Assembly (NCBI GenBank): GCA_019454045.1
Contig: SKCR01047751.1
Span: 1 to 64,000 of the forward strand
DNA: 64,000 bases
Direction of reading: 5' to 3'
DNA from: Zanthoxylum bungeanum
Lineage: Eukaryota > Streptophyta > Magnoliopsida > Sapindales > Rutaceae
Below are positions 9,498-20,868 of this stretch, piece by piece. The translations under genes and the position numbers were made by a program. Every line of letters starts with the position of its first letter. Within the stretch, counting starts at the first letter, position 1. The notes beneath the pieces are model-generated. The model was not told the origin of the DNA. It was given only the letters and a program-made list of their open reading frames with translations, and did no database searches.

Positions 9498-11602
9498 TGT
9501 TGGGTTTCTCTAAGGTCCCAAGGATCAAATCAAGCAATGAAAACACATGTGAATACATCAAGAAGTATGGCGGAATCATACTTACATTGATCGATTGAGG
9601 CGATGCGATGAACAATGAAAATCTTCAAGCTTTCATCCATGGAAGCTCACGGCAATCATCAAATTTTGTCCTCCATATTCGGTCCTCTCCAAGCTCCAAG
9701 CTTGGTGTGTATTCTGTGCCTACGGCTGGGTTTCCCTATCACATTCGCAAGACCCTTAAAGCGTGCTAGTACTCCGAAAATTTTGCCGTAAAATTTCCCT
9801 TAGCTTCCTTCAACTCTCGGCAATTCAAAATTATGGAGAGGAAAGAAAATAGCCTAAGGCCATGAGAGAGAGAATATGAGAAGTTGGCTCAATGGTCAAA
9901 TTGGGAGAGAGTGAGAGATAATGAGATTTGTGTGTATTTTGTATATCTAATACACAAAACGAAAAGTCAAATACCAATTAAAAAAATTGTAAATGTCTTT
10001 CAAGCTTTCAAAAAGTCTTTCCAACAACTCTCATCTACTATTCACATCATAAGTGACTAGACATCACATCACTCAAAGTGACAAGTGATTTGACGCTTGA
10101 TGTGACTAGTGGTTAGACGCTTGATATGACTTGTGGGCCGCACTTGAATTTGAAATGCGAGTACGTCCGAAAACACTCCCGGGCTCGGTTTTGCTAATTC
10201 TGAATTAAAGAATTTTCCATTGAGAAGTAATTAAATAATTATGCCTAGTAAAATTACTATTCACATCGCTAACAAATTAATTCTAAATTAACTCGTTCGC
10301 CCGAATTAAAATATAAATTCAATTCCGCGTCGAAATCTAATTTCGTTTAATATATCAAATATATTAAGTTACCGATTAATTCCAAATTAATCGTTCTTTC
10401 TCTTTAAAATAATATTTTATCCCAGATAAAATATCTTCGTAATTAATCCCAAATTAATTTTCTCTCTCTTTTAAATAATATTTTATCCCATATAAAATAT
10501 CTCCGTAATTAATCCCAGATTAATTTTCTCTCTCATCTAATTAATCCTAGATTAATAAAGTGCGAGTCATACGTCATCGGTTAATATTCGGGAAGCGATC
10601 CATGAGATCCCCGGATATGTTGCCAGTAAATCCGGTTGTCGGACTATCCGAACACGTACGTACTTAGTACTACAATTTTACCAATTTACAAGACATGGTT
10701 GACTTCTAGTAAAGCACCGTGCCTACCCAATTCACCAAAAATATCCTTATAGGAATATATGATCTATATAAGGCGTAATATACATAGTATTGTGTATGTC
10801 GATCCAGTATCGGATGTCACGTGCAAGGCTTGGGGCTGGAAATGTGTCTGCCCTGTACGAAGCACATATCAGATCTCTGGTAACTAGTCTCTATAATCAT
10901 ATAACTATGACCTAGTCATATTATCCCGATGACTGCAGTACTTAAGAGTACTAGTTCCGTATCCTACGTGATCATCATCTCCGCTATAACTGAAGTGATA
11001 CTTCCATCTTGACATCACACCCAATACACTACGATTCTCAATATACCCAGAAGAGGCGTACACAGAACCGGTTAAAGACCTGGACAACCAAAACCAAAGT
11101 ATATTGATAGTCGCAAGTATTAGCGGTGCAAGTCTCAGGTTAAGACCAAATACACCTACCCTGATTCGGACTTCCATAGACACATAGTTATACTCCAATG
11201 GAATTCCGAGGGGTCTATCCAGAGCGAAGCTGTTTTCCGTACCATCGGTAAAAGACAACCTCCTATTACACTTGCATGAGTATCCAATACCCAAATATTT
11301 GAGAATTATGCTGTTATTCTCCCATAACACGCACAAGTGTAATACTAGTCTATTCCACATTATCGATGTCCAATCTCGATAATACTACGACTATGGATAT
11401 TTAATGATTAAACCTTCGTGGATTGATACTGTCTCATATCATCTCAATCCGGAACTAATCATATGGACCTTCTATCATTTATTCATCTTGGTGATCTAAT
11501 CACAAATGATAAAAGAGAAATTTCCTTTGTCACATAGTTAATTTATACAACAACACCATGTTTTGTACAAATAGTGATGCTATGGGTCATAATTGTCCAA
11601 CA
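9498..11602 (-). repeat. Shared middle LTR of the E tandem (2.1 kb)
   Basis: On the minus strand it starts TGTTGGACAATTATGACC at 11602, directly after a polypurine tract, and ends CCCAACA at 9498, directly before a primer site. Presence of both neighbours is the evidence that it is shared by two units. The 151-codon frame at 10905-11360 is an accident of the repeat and is disrupted in sister LTRs. Confidence 0.85.
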
Positions 11603-11620
11603 TCCATTTCCTCTCCCCGG
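11603..11620 (-). other. Polypurine tract before the E 3' LTR
   Basis: The minus strand reads CGGGGAGAGGAAATGGA directly before TGTTGGACAATT. This is the expected site for plus-strand DNA synthesis during reverse transcription. Confidence 0.8.
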
Positions 11621-12109
11621 CTACCACTATTCTAACTTCTACCCAATTACATAATACAATAAAGAAACCTCATTTACATTGAGGGGAATTAGTGAGAAGA
11701 GAATTACAAAGAGTCAAGAGATAAAGGCTGGACAAACAGGTCCAATTTAATAAATTCTAAATTTATTACAATAATTTCCAAAATTGCCCTCACCGTTCTA
11801 ATATACATCCTATATACATTATTCATACAATGCATCCATGTATTCACACAAAGAATGTTATTCAATCAATCTAATCCAATTAATTAATCTTTGAATTAAG
11901 TGATCATCCAATGTTCAAACGACGATTTGATTTGCGCGAGTCCGACTCATTTAAGAATAAGTACTCAAAGTACGTATTCTTGAATTATATCGAACAATAA
12001 TTTTAAATCCAATTTAATTTGTATTCAATTAATTCTTATTTAATTCCAAATTAAATAATTACACTTTATTAATGTGTCTTTACGACTTAGATTCTAAATC
12101 TAATCTTAA

Positions 12110-12430
12110 TGGGTTTCAAAGGCCCAATTAACATCCAATGTTAATTTAATTAAAGTCCAATGGGCTTTTAATTAATTTCATAAGGCATGGGCTTTTGCCA
12201 ATATGGTCAAACCCAAATGCCAAGGCCCAATAAAGGAATCACCCTTATTTGCCATAAAATTAATTTTGGCCCATTATGCCCAATTAAATTTAAAAGGCCC
12301 ATTAATTATATTTGGACTTTATAGAATGGTTTTAGGCCCATTTTAGATCCAATCCAATTGTCCTAGACCAACTTGGCCCAACCAAGCCCATTAGGCCCAA
12401 ATATAACAATTTTAGCCCAATTCAAAATTT
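12110..12430. promoter_or_regulatory. Cluster of TGGGCY (site II-like) words, copy 2
   Basis: About eleven GGCCCA/AGCCCA (TGGGCY) words in about 320 bp, at the same place in this interior as the 8690-9000 cluster. Spacing and flanks differ while the words persist. Confidence 0.4.
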
Positions 12431-12938
12431 ATGCCTAATTAATTAAATTCCAATATTCCAAATATCACAATTTATTTAATTAAAGTGTATAGCCATAATT
12501 AATTATTTAAATTATCATTTCCAAAACAACAATTTAATTAATTAATCATGCTTAATCATTTTCAATACATGTCCAACACAATTGAAGCAAAACAATCTCA
12601 TAACATGCTCTTTAAGCTCACAACATTTCATGCATTTTTCAATCTATTTTGATTTCAATCCTATTAAATCACAAATCAAGATATATCATGCATTTTAAAC
12701 ACATCCAATGGTCAAAAATTCAAAAATCACCAAGAGCTACAAGGGTCATAAGTTTCGGCCAAGCTAAGGTAATTATGGGAAATTTATCCTATTTATTTTC
12801 TCAAAATTAATTATGCTTAACTCTAAGTTATCATAATCTAAGCTATACCAAATCATCAATTTGAAGAAATCATGGATAAATCATAAAAGCCCCAAATTAA
12901 AGTCTATGAACCCTAATTCATTTCATGCTTAAATTGGC

Positions 12939-12950
12939 GCTCTGGTACCA
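12939..12950 (-). other. Primer binding site of the E tandem
   Basis: The minus strand reads TGGTACCAGAGC, one change from the initiator-Met primer site TGGTATCAGAGC, one base from the LTR end. Confidence 0.85.
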
Positions 12951-12951
12951 T

Positions 12952-14845
12952 TGTTGGATTCTCTATGAACATGCCTAAGATCATTTAAGCATAAAATATG
13001 TGTGAATAAACAACGAAGTTTGCGTAATAAATTACATTGATGGGTTTATTGGATGTAGGAAAGTTCAAAACTTTGAATCCTTTGAAAGTAGTATATTGAG
13101 CTCCAAGCTTGATTATTGAATTCCAAACTCAATGGGAAGGTTTCCCTATCACCTTTGTAGACTCCTTTATGTGCTAGAACTCAAGAGTTTTGAAGCAAAA
13201 ATCAAGAAGCAAGAACCTTAGGTTCACGCCAAAAAGAGAGAAAATAGGGAAGTGATTTTCGGCCTTGGGAGAGAAAGTGAGAAGTGTAATGTGTTTTTGA
13301 TTTTCAAAATCAAAATAATCCATTACCAAACTTCCAAAGTTAGTAAAGGTCTATCACAAGTCAAGATGATGTGTTTAACAAGTTAACCCCAAATCTTCAC
13401 TAACTTCCATCACCAAAAAGTAAGTGAAGTTGACTAGTGATGTGAATAGGTGTGGGCCCAACTTAATTCAAAATTCGAGTGGGCCTGCAAAATAAATCTC
13501 AGGCTCGGGTTGGTTAATTCCGAATTAACGATTTTTTCGTTGCGAATTAATTAAATCAAATTTAATTAAATAATTATGCCTAGCAAAATTGTTATTAAAG
13601 TCGCTCGCGAATTAATTCTAAATTAATTAATTCGCCTGAATTAAAAACTAATTTTAATTCCGTTATGAAATCTAATTTCATTTAATATATCGAATATATT
13701 ATTTAATCGATTAATTCCAAATTAACCGTTCTCTCTCTATTAATTGAATTTAATCCCAGATAAATTCTCACCGTAATTAATCCCAGATTAATTTTCTCTC
13801 TCTCATAATTAATCCTAGATTAATTATGTTTGAGTCATACGTCATCGGTGAATCTTCGGGAAGCGACCCATGAGATCCCTGTATATGTTAGCAGTAAATC
13901 AGGTCGTCGGATTATCCAAACACGTGTGTACCCGGTACCACGTTCTTACCGATTTACAAGACATGGTTGGCTTCTAGCAAAGCATCGTGCCTATCCAATT
14001 CTCCATAAATATTCTTTTAAGGAATATATAATCTTTGACAGGCGTAGTATGTATAGTATTGCGTATTGCGATCCAGTATCGGATGTTGCATACTAGGCAT
14101 GGGGTTGGACAATCACTAGCAACTATTCTCTTTAATCGGATAATCATGACCTTGTCATATTATCCCGATGGTTGCAACACATTAGAGTACCAATTATGTA
14201 TCACAGTGTGATAATCATCTCCATATAACTGAAATGATACTTCCATCTTGACATCACAACCAATATACTACGATTCTCAATAAACTAAGAAGAGGCGTAC
14301 ACAAAACCTGTTAAAGCCTCGGACGAACAAAACCAAAGTGTACGGATTGTCGTAAGTATTAGAGATGCAAGTATCAAGTTAAGACCAAAAACACTTACCC
14401 TGATTCGGATTCCTTTAGACATATAGTCATATGACCAATAGGATTCCGAAGGGTCTATCCAGAGCGAAGCTATTTCCGTACCATCGACAAACACAACCTC
14501 CTATCACACTTACATAAGTAACCAATACTTAAATATATGAGAACTATTCCATTACGCTTCCATAACACGCAAAAGTGCAATACTAGTCTATTCTGCATTA
14601 TCGATGTCCAGTCTCGATAATACTACGACTAAGGATATTTAATGATTAAACCTTTGTGGATTGATACTGTCTCATATCTTATTAATCTGGAACTAATCAT
14701 AAGGACTTTTATCATTTATATATATATACAAGTAGTATAATTACAAAATGATAAAATAGCAATTTCCTTTGTTAAATAGTTAATTTGCACAAAAACCATA
14801 ATATCTTTTACAAATAGTGACGATATGGGTCATAATTGTCCAATA
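12952..14845 (-). repeat. 5' LTR of the E tandem (1.9 kb)
   Basis: On the minus strand it starts TATTGGACAATTATGACCC at 14845 (TG mutated to TA) and ends AGAATCCAACA at 12952. It matches the other E LTRs throughout. The frames inside it (13830-14096, 14285-14494) are not conserved. Confidence 0.85.
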
Positions 14846-15003
14846 GTTTCTTCATTAAGAGTAATTTATACTTACCCTCATTTTCTTAAGCACTATGCAT
14901 TCCCAGTGCTTGATATCAGTCACAAATTGTAATTTTTTATTACCTTTTAAACCTTTAGTATAGCAAAGCGATAAGAAGGTAAGGTTCCCACTACTATTGA
15001 CAT

Positions 15004-15640
15004 TCAAAAATGCTTTAGACCCATCGCACTTGTAGTACTACTTATCATATCCCTCAAGAGACCTTTAGTTAATGGGTCAGCAAGATTATTTTTTGATCTT
15101 ACATAGACAACTGTAATAATTCCACTAGAAATTAGTTGTCTAAGATACTCATGTCTCAAAGTAATATGTCTAGACTTACCATTGTAAATTTTATTAAAAG
15201 CCCTAAACATAGTTGCTTGGCTGTCACAGTGCAAAAAGATTGATGGCATAGGTTGTGGCCACAACTCTATATTTAATAATAAGTTTCTCAGCCATTCTGC
15301 TTCTTTACTTACAGTTGCTAAAGCTATAAACTCGGATTCTATTGTGGAATGAGTTATGCATGTCTACTTCTTAGAAGCCCATGAGACAAATCCTCCACCT
15401 AAAGTGAAGATCCAACAAGAAGGTTATTTGTTATCTTTAACACTAGTTATCCAACTAGCATCACTATAAGCTTCTAGCACCGAGGGAAACTTGTGTTAAA
15501 ACAAGCCCAGGGTCTTTGGTCTTTTAAGATAACCAAGAACTCTTCCAATGGCTCTCCAATGATCGGTACTATGATTAAGTGTATACCTCGCAAGTTTACA
15601 CATACTGAAAGCAAATCTGGTCTAGTATAAGTATTGCATA
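15004..15640 (-). pseudogene. Copia D RNase H
   Basis: The intact piece 15264-15004 (86 codons) contains FLHCDSQATM (catalytic Asp region), RHITLRHEYLRQLI and NNLADPLTKGL, the typical C-terminus of Copia RNase H. Upstream pieces in broken frames carry the SDASW-like block, FTLGGGFVSW and the Glu-containing STIESEFIAL stretch. The link to the RT domain is interrupted by the MITE at 15645. Confidence 0.85.
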
Positions 15641-15644
15641 CATT

Positions 15645-16103
15645 TAGGGGTGTCAAAACGAATCAACGAATCGAATTTGTATCGAATCCTAAACGAATCG
15701 AATCAAAATGTGATGGATTCGTATTCGATTCGTTTATTAAAGGAATCCTAATATAGTATTCGTATTCGATTCGTTTATTAAACGAATCGAATACGAATAT
15801 TTTTTTATCCGTTTAGTCAATGATATTATTTAATAAAATAATTTACCACACTTGATTTACATTAATTCTTCATAAATATAGATATATGAAATATGTAATT
15901 AATATATTTACTAAAAATACTTCACCAAATATTGAATGAATAAACGAATCAATGAGCTTAAATTTGTATTCGATTCGTTTAATAAACGAATCAAATCAAA
16001 TTGATCCATTTATTAAACGAATCCATTTTTTCAAATCCGTATTCGCTTTAAAGCGAATCGAATCGAACGAATAAATGAATCCTGACCCAAATTGCCACCT
16101 CTA
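15645..16103. mobile_element. hAT-like MITE with GAATCGAAT subterminal repeats (459 bp)
   Basis: Ends are TAGGGGTGTCAAAA on the left and, as reverse complement, TAGAGGTGGCAATT on the right. Flanking 8-bp direct repeats are catacatt (15637-15644) and tatacatt (16104-16111), 7 of 8 matching. An 8-bp duplication and TAGGGGTG ends fit the hAT superfamily. The interior is non-coding and rich in gaatcgaat/attcgattcg words that point inward from both ends. It interrupts the D pol gene. Confidence 0.8.
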
Positions 16104-16270
16104 TATACATTAAACTACCTATTGTGCTAGTATAATCTAATTGTCTAACAGATCTTCCTTGATTCTTCTAACTTATTAGAAACATCAAGTGGGGTATTAA
16201 ATTCTTTAATACCCAAATGATTAAATTTATAGAGATTTTTTTCAATGTAATGAGTTTGACATAAAGCAAA

Positions 16271-17191
16271 TCATTTATTATGTTTGGTAACTTTGATTCC
16301 TAAGATAGTATCAACCTCTCCCATGTCTTTCATTTTAAACATAGAGGTTAAATACTTCTTAGTGTCATTTATTCCCTGCATATTAGTTCCTATTACCAAC
16401 ATGTCATCAACGTATAGACACACTATCATACCATATGTAACTGTGAACTTGGAATAAATATACTTATCTGCTCCATTATGCTTGAAACCATATGATAATA
16501 TCACACTATCAAATTTTCCATGCCACTATTTAGGAGCTTGTTTTAAACCATATAAGGACTTTACTTATTTGCAAATCTTCCTTTCATTACCAGGAAGCAC
16601 AAAACCCTCAGGTTGCTCCATGTATACCTCTGCATTAAGATTGCCATTTAGGAATGTTGTCTTAACATCCATTTGATGAATTTATAAATCATAAATGGAT
16701 GCTAAAGTAAACAATATAGACGTGATTCTTGCTACAGGAGCATATGCATCAAAATAATCAATCCATTCCTTTTGTCTAAAACCTTTAACAACTACCCTTA
16801 TTTTGAAGGTCTGTAGAGAACCATCGGTATTATATTTTCTTCTAAACACCCATTTGCATCCAATGGGTTTAGAACTGGGATGTAAATCAACCAAAACCCA
16901 TGTACCATTTGATAAAAGAGAATCCATTTCATCATTTATGGCCTCTTTCCATAAAGCAGAATCTCTTGAACTCATAGCTTCACTATAAGTTATAGGATCC
17001 CCTTCCAAATTTAAAACAAATGGTATTTTATTTAATACCTCATCTCTATTTCCTTCAACCAAGAAGACTAGTGCTTGCGATGAGATAAAATCAGAACCAA
17101 AGTTCTTCTCTATTTTAACTCTTTGAGTCCTCATAGGTTCAATAGGTGACTCAATTATTTTCCGTTTGTTAGAAGAAGAACTAGAATTCAT
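16271..17191 (-). pseudogene. Copia D reverse transcriptase
   Basis: Two frames: 17191-16682 (N-terminal: ALWKEAINDEMDSL, PIGCKWVFRRKYNTDG, YAPVARITSI) and 16504-16271 (CLYVDDMLVIGT catalytic box, FKMKDMGEVDTILGIKV). Between them lie the [11 protein letters not shown] and LYGLKQAPK blocks, broken by in-frame stops. The YVDD motif survives, but the chain cannot be made in one piece. Confidence 0.9.
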
Positions 17192-17199
17192 GTTGGTGT

Positions 17200-18134
17200 C
17201 TTGTGTTACCGTAGGGTCAGAAATTTCTCTATTTGATTGTGGATTAACGTTTGAGTTATTAAGAAAGCTTGTTTCTAAAAACTCAACATCTCTAGATTTT
17301 ATAATAACACTAGAATCTAAATCCAGTAATCAATATGCTTTTGATTTTCTGCATATCACACAAAAACACTTTTTAGAGCTCTAGGCCCCAGTTTGGTCCT
17401 TTTAGGATCCGGAACCCTATAAAAGGCCAAATAGCCCTATACCCTCAAATAGCGTAAATTAGGCTTTCTACCTTACAACACTTCATAAGGAGAAGTTTTG
17501 GTTTTCTTGGAAGGGATTCTGTCAAATTCATTGGTAATTTTGCATGCATCATCATAGCATTAACCATATATACCAATGTTCTGTTTTTTTCTCAGCGAGA
17601 CCATTTTGTTGCGTGGTATAAGGTGCACTACTTTGATGAATCAAACCACATTCTTCATAAAAATTAGAAAACTAAATTGGAAATATTCACCTCCTCAATC
17701 AATTTGTAGGATTTTAATTTTCCTTTTAATTGATTTTCGACCAAAGCTTTATAACTTTTAAATATATCAAAAGCTTGATCTTTTGTTTTCATTAAATAGA
17801 CATGAGTAAATATGGAATAATCATCTATAAAAGTAATAAAATATCTATTTCCGCCCCTAGTTAAGTTACCATTTAATTCACAAATATCAGAATGCACAAG
17901 TTCAAGTAACTTAGTTGTTCTATCATTCTTTGGGAAACGTTTCTTGGTCATTTTCGCTTGTATACATGTTTCACATTTTCCAAAATTTTCATTCACATAT
18001 GGGATTAAATTTTGTTTAGACATGAATTTGATTGAGTGAAAATTAACATGTGACAAACAAGCATGCCATAAATTGAATGAAGAATAAACAATATAAGCGG
18101 AAACATTAATTTTATTAATACTTAATCTAAACAT
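17200..18134 (-). pseudogene. Copia D integrase
   Basis: Frame 18134-17664 has the HHCC zinc finger (WHACLSHVNFHS ... CETCIQAKM), the first catalytic Asp in VHSDICEL and the FIDDYS block. Downstream, in disrupted frames to about 17200, an APYTTQQNGLAE-like stretch (catalytic Glu region) and the GRKPNLRYLRV C-terminal block can be followed. Several stops separate the parts. Confidence 0.85.
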
Positions 18135-18156
18135 TCCATCACATGAATATCATTGT

Positions 18157-18528
18157 CTAACAAATATCCATTTTTTGAAAAAAAATAACTTTTTCTACTT
18201 CTAGGAAAGCCTTTAAGCCTTTCTTGCACAGTAAATTTACAGAAATCAGATTTTTTCTCACATTCGGAACATGAAACACATTTTTCAGAATCAGTTTCTT
18301 TCCCGATGTAAATTTCACTTCGACTTTTCCTTTTCCAAGCACCTTAGCAGTATCATGATTTCCCATCAAGATCTTTTTGTCTTCTCCTGCAACTTCATAA
18401 TCCTTGAACAGAATTTTATTGTTGCAAACATGCACTGTGGCTCTAGAATCGTACCACCAATCAGAAGATTTTTCAATTGTCACCATGTTACATTCTGTTA
18501 CCATACTGACTTTAAGTCTTGCAATCAC
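18157..18528 (-). pseudogene. Copia D protease
   Basis: A 123-codon frame with the aspartic protease region WWYDSRATVHVCN. The usual active-site triad Asp-Ser/Thr-Gly reads Asp-Ser-Arg here, so the essential Gly is replaced. KNVFHVPNVRKNLISV, the conserved block near the end of Copia protease, follows. Proteolysis by this copy is unlikely. Confidence 0.85.
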
Positions 18529-18579
18529 AGTAACAATATCAGAAGAAGAAGACTGTTTTTCAACAACATTTGATTTCTT

Positions 18580-19453
18580 TTATCTAGCACTTTCTTCCAT
18601 CTTCAACTTCTTCAAGAACCTGCATTCTTTCTTGAAATGGCCTTTTTTACCACAGAAAAAGCATGACTTGTTTTTCTTATTGTTGGCAGAATTATCATTT
18701 GAAGAATCATCATGTTTCCTCTTATTTCCAGATTGATTACAAGCCTTGTTACCGGGTTTTTTAGACTCAACATTATTCATTTGTGTATCAGATTCTAAAG
18801 AAAACTTATTCTCACGAATACGAGTCTCTTTTTCAATTCGAATATGCTTTGTAATCTAATCAATTGTGAAATCTTCAGAAGTGTGTAACATTTTTTTTCC
18901 TGTAATCATTCCAAGTGGTAAGCAATTTTGCAATTATAGCAGCCACTTGAAGTGGTTCAGACACTTCTATATTTAAATCTTTGAGTCTAAACACCAAAAT
19001 AAGTAATTCATCCACTTGATCCATCGTAGACTTATTATCCGGCATGTGAAATTCGAAAAACTTCATACTGAGAAATCTGTCCGTACCTTGTTTTACATAT
19101 GTGTATTTGTTCTCCAAAGCCCTATAGATTTCTTGTGGGGATTTGATAGAATGAAATAGATCATACATCCTGTCAGACAACAAATTTAAAATAAATCCTC
19201 TGCAACAAACTTAATCTTCCTTACGTTTCTTGCGGGATGCCTTGATTTCCTCAGTGCCTTTATCAGATGGCAGAGGAATCTCTAGCAGAGCAATGCTTAA
19301 CAGATATGCAACACCCATTTCAGTGAGTAAAAAGGGAAATTTGTCTTTCCAGCGAGAGAAATTCATTCCATCAAAATGATACAACTTGAACACATCAATA
19401 TTAAACATCTTGTTGAATACAGAGTCAGAACCAGAACCAACAAAACCCTCCAT
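18580..19453 (-). pseudogene. Copia D gag
   Basis: Three frames cover gag: 19453-19211 (start, FDGMNFSRWKDKFPFLLTEM), 19183-18875 (DLFHSIKSPQEIYRALENKY, FRLKDLNIEVSE) and 18780-18580 (zinc knuckle CFFCGKKGHFKKEC, a CX2CX4HX4C pattern that binds RNA). The start at 19453 is a Met followed by the usual gag N-terminus. Frameshifts and stops lie near 19200 and 18860. Confidence 0.88.
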
Positions 19454-19887
19454 TGTTTGATAATTCCTTTAAGATTGTTAAAAAATAGAACAAACAATAT
19501 TGATGAAGGCTTTGACGTGTATTCACTATCCTTAAAAGAATTATGCCCCCACTATGTTGCTACCAGATTAATAGCAGTTCCTTCAGGATATACAAAGCCA
19601 GATAAAAATTTATAGTTAGCAATTCTAGAAATTCTCCAGGAACATGTAACCAAGAATCGTTTTTAAGAGTAAGCAAAATTTGGAAGTTGTTATTATTTGG
19701 AAATCAGAAGTGGAAATACATATATATAACTCTAAAGTCATAACACTTCAAAAAGACATAGCATTTCAAAAAGGACACAACTGTTGGCCTTTAAAAACAG
19801 TTAAAAAACTATTTTAAGATAAAAATAAAAAATTAATTAAACTAATTAATTAATTTCGAATTTTAAGTGCCAAAGTTCCCAAGTGCC

Positions 19888-19911
19888 ATATATATATATA
19901 TATATATATAA
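19888..19911. repeat. (AT)12 microsatellite
   Basis: Uninterrupted AT dinucleotides. Confidence 0.95.
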
Positions 19912-19990
19912 AACAAACATTTATATTTCCCTCCTATATTTTTCCCTCAAAACTTTCCAACACCAATTTGAATTATTTGGTGTAACAAGC

Positions 19991-20034
19991 CTTTATAAAC
20001 TTGCTCTAGTCTCAATGATCTTCCTATGTGGGAT
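19991..20034 (-). promoter_or_regulatory. USE-like box plus TATA box, 24 bp apart
   Basis: The minus strand reads ATCCCACATAG (20034-20024), 10 of 11 matching the plant snRNA upstream element RTCCCACATCG, followed after 24 bases by TTTATAAAG (19999-19991). That spacing resembles plant Pol III-type snRNA promoters more than Pol II ones. It may simply be the D LTR promoter. A hairpin-capable stretch (ACACCAA ... TTGGTGT) follows within 30 bases. Confidence 0.45.
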
Positions 20035-20252
20035 AGGAAGTCACCCAATTATCACTAACTATACCAAGAATTAGATGATGCCATAAATCACATCAATTGT
20101 GTGATTATTCATACATGGTGCTCAAGTAATTAATTAACTTATTATTTTTGTGTACACGTGGCAAATTTTCTTCTCGTGATTTCTTATATTTCCATTAATA
20201 GGTCATACGCATACAAATATATATTACAAAATATGTTTGAAATTATTTTATG

Positions 20253-20854
20253 TGTAAAATGTGAAGCTTTTTTTCCTTTTGTTTGTTACACCCGTTGGAT
20301 TAGTGACACATGGCTCTATCTCCACCGTTACTTAAATACCTATTTTGGTCACCATATATAAAGGCTGCTAGGGTGGAGTAAAAATAGTGACGATTGCGTT
20401 TTCATTTTTTCTCTGATTTCTCTTATTCTTGTTTGGCTTTTTGTTCTGTCATTGAGCCAAATTCCTAATCCAAGTTTGTGTGATCTTCATGGTAAATTAG
20501 CTTGTTGGCCAAATATTATTGGTGATGGACTAACTGGCAGCCGCTAGATTTGTGTGTAGAGATTGGCACAGTAAGAGATTATGGTTCATCTTGTTTTGTT
20601 CTGTAATTTGGGGAAAATTATCGTTGTAACTTCGTTCAAGGTTCTTGTGTAATCTTGATTCTATATTAGTGCAGTGAGCTCCTTGTTTCCAGAGTTCAAC
20701 GTGGATGTAGTCTGAATCTTTCAGGTGAACCACTGTAAAATCTTGTGTTCTTATGTGTGAATATTTTGTTGGCTTGATCTTGAGTTTTTTAATCGGTGAT
20801 CTATTATTGATTGAAAAAGAAAATGAAAACAGAGAGTGAGTTTAAAATGTAACA
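20253..20854 (+). repeat. 5' LTR of F (602 bp)
   Basis: Starts TGTAAAATGTGAAGC and ends AAAATGTAACA, one base before the primer site. It matches the 3' LTR phrase by phrase ('ttgttacacccgttgga', 'attgagccaaat', 'ctgaatctttcagg'). A TATA box, TATATAAAG, lies at 20355-20363. The frame at 20530-20733 recurs in the 3' LTR but is only repeat sequence. Confidence 0.92.
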
Positions 20855-20855
20855 G

Positions 20856-20868
20856 TGGTATCAAAGCC
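20856..20868 (+). other. Primer binding site of F
   Basis: TGGTATCAAAGCC, a near match to the initiator-Met primer site TGGTATCAGAGC, one base downstream of the 5' LTR. Confidence 0.9.

Larger units (their letters stand above)
11603..12951 (-). mobile_element. First E interior (non-coding, 1.35 kb)
   Basis: Bounded by a primer site on the right and a polypurine tract on the left. No protein-like frame is visible on either strand. It carries the second TGGGCY cluster (about 12110-12430). The length is far below a Copia coding interior (4-5 kb), so the element depends on proteins supplied by another element. Confidence 0.85.
8178..14845 (-). mobile_element. Tandem non-coding LTR retroelement (E family): LTR-interior-LTR-interior
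   Basis: Read on the minus strand: LTR 14845-12952, primer site, 1.35-kb interior, polypurine tract, LTR 11602-9498, a second primer site, a second 1.3-kb interior and a second polypurine run at 8178-8195, after which no E LTR follows. Neither interior encodes protein. The middle LTR therefore serves as 3' LTR of one unit and 5' LTR of the next. This matches large non-autonomous derivatives (LARD type). The LTRs match those of Copia element C at 47659-54654. The right end interrupts the 3' region of Copia element D. Confidence 0.85.
14846..20090 (-). mobile_element. Ty1/Copia retrotransposon D, decayed, 3' end cut by E
   Basis: Minus-strand order is gag, protease, integrase, RT, RNase H, the Copia order. 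Every domain is recognisable but split by stops and frameshifts. After the RNase H stop at 15004 about 150 bp of 3' untranslated sequence remain before the E LTR at 14845; no 3' LTR of D is seen. The upstream region 19454 to about 20090 has LTR-promoter-like signals but I could not find a clean primer site. A hAT-like MITE sits inside the pol gene at 15645-16103. Confidence 0.8.
19454..20252 (-). repeat. Probable 5' LTR/leader of D plus short flank
   Basis: This 0.8-kb stretch upstream of D gag has no coding frame. It contains an (AT)n run, a promoter-like USE/TATA pair (19991-20034) and, on the minus strand, TAGTGGGGGCATAA near 19550, the sort of text seen near Copia LTR ends. I could not place TG...CA ends or a primer site, so LTR limits are unresolved. 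About 20100-20252 may be ordinary flanking DNA into which element F inserted. Confidence 0.4.

Noticed and set aside
10905..11360. 151-codon open frame
   Set aside because: Lies wholly in the E LTR on the sense strand; the same region in sister LTRs is interrupted and the protein resembles nothing I know.
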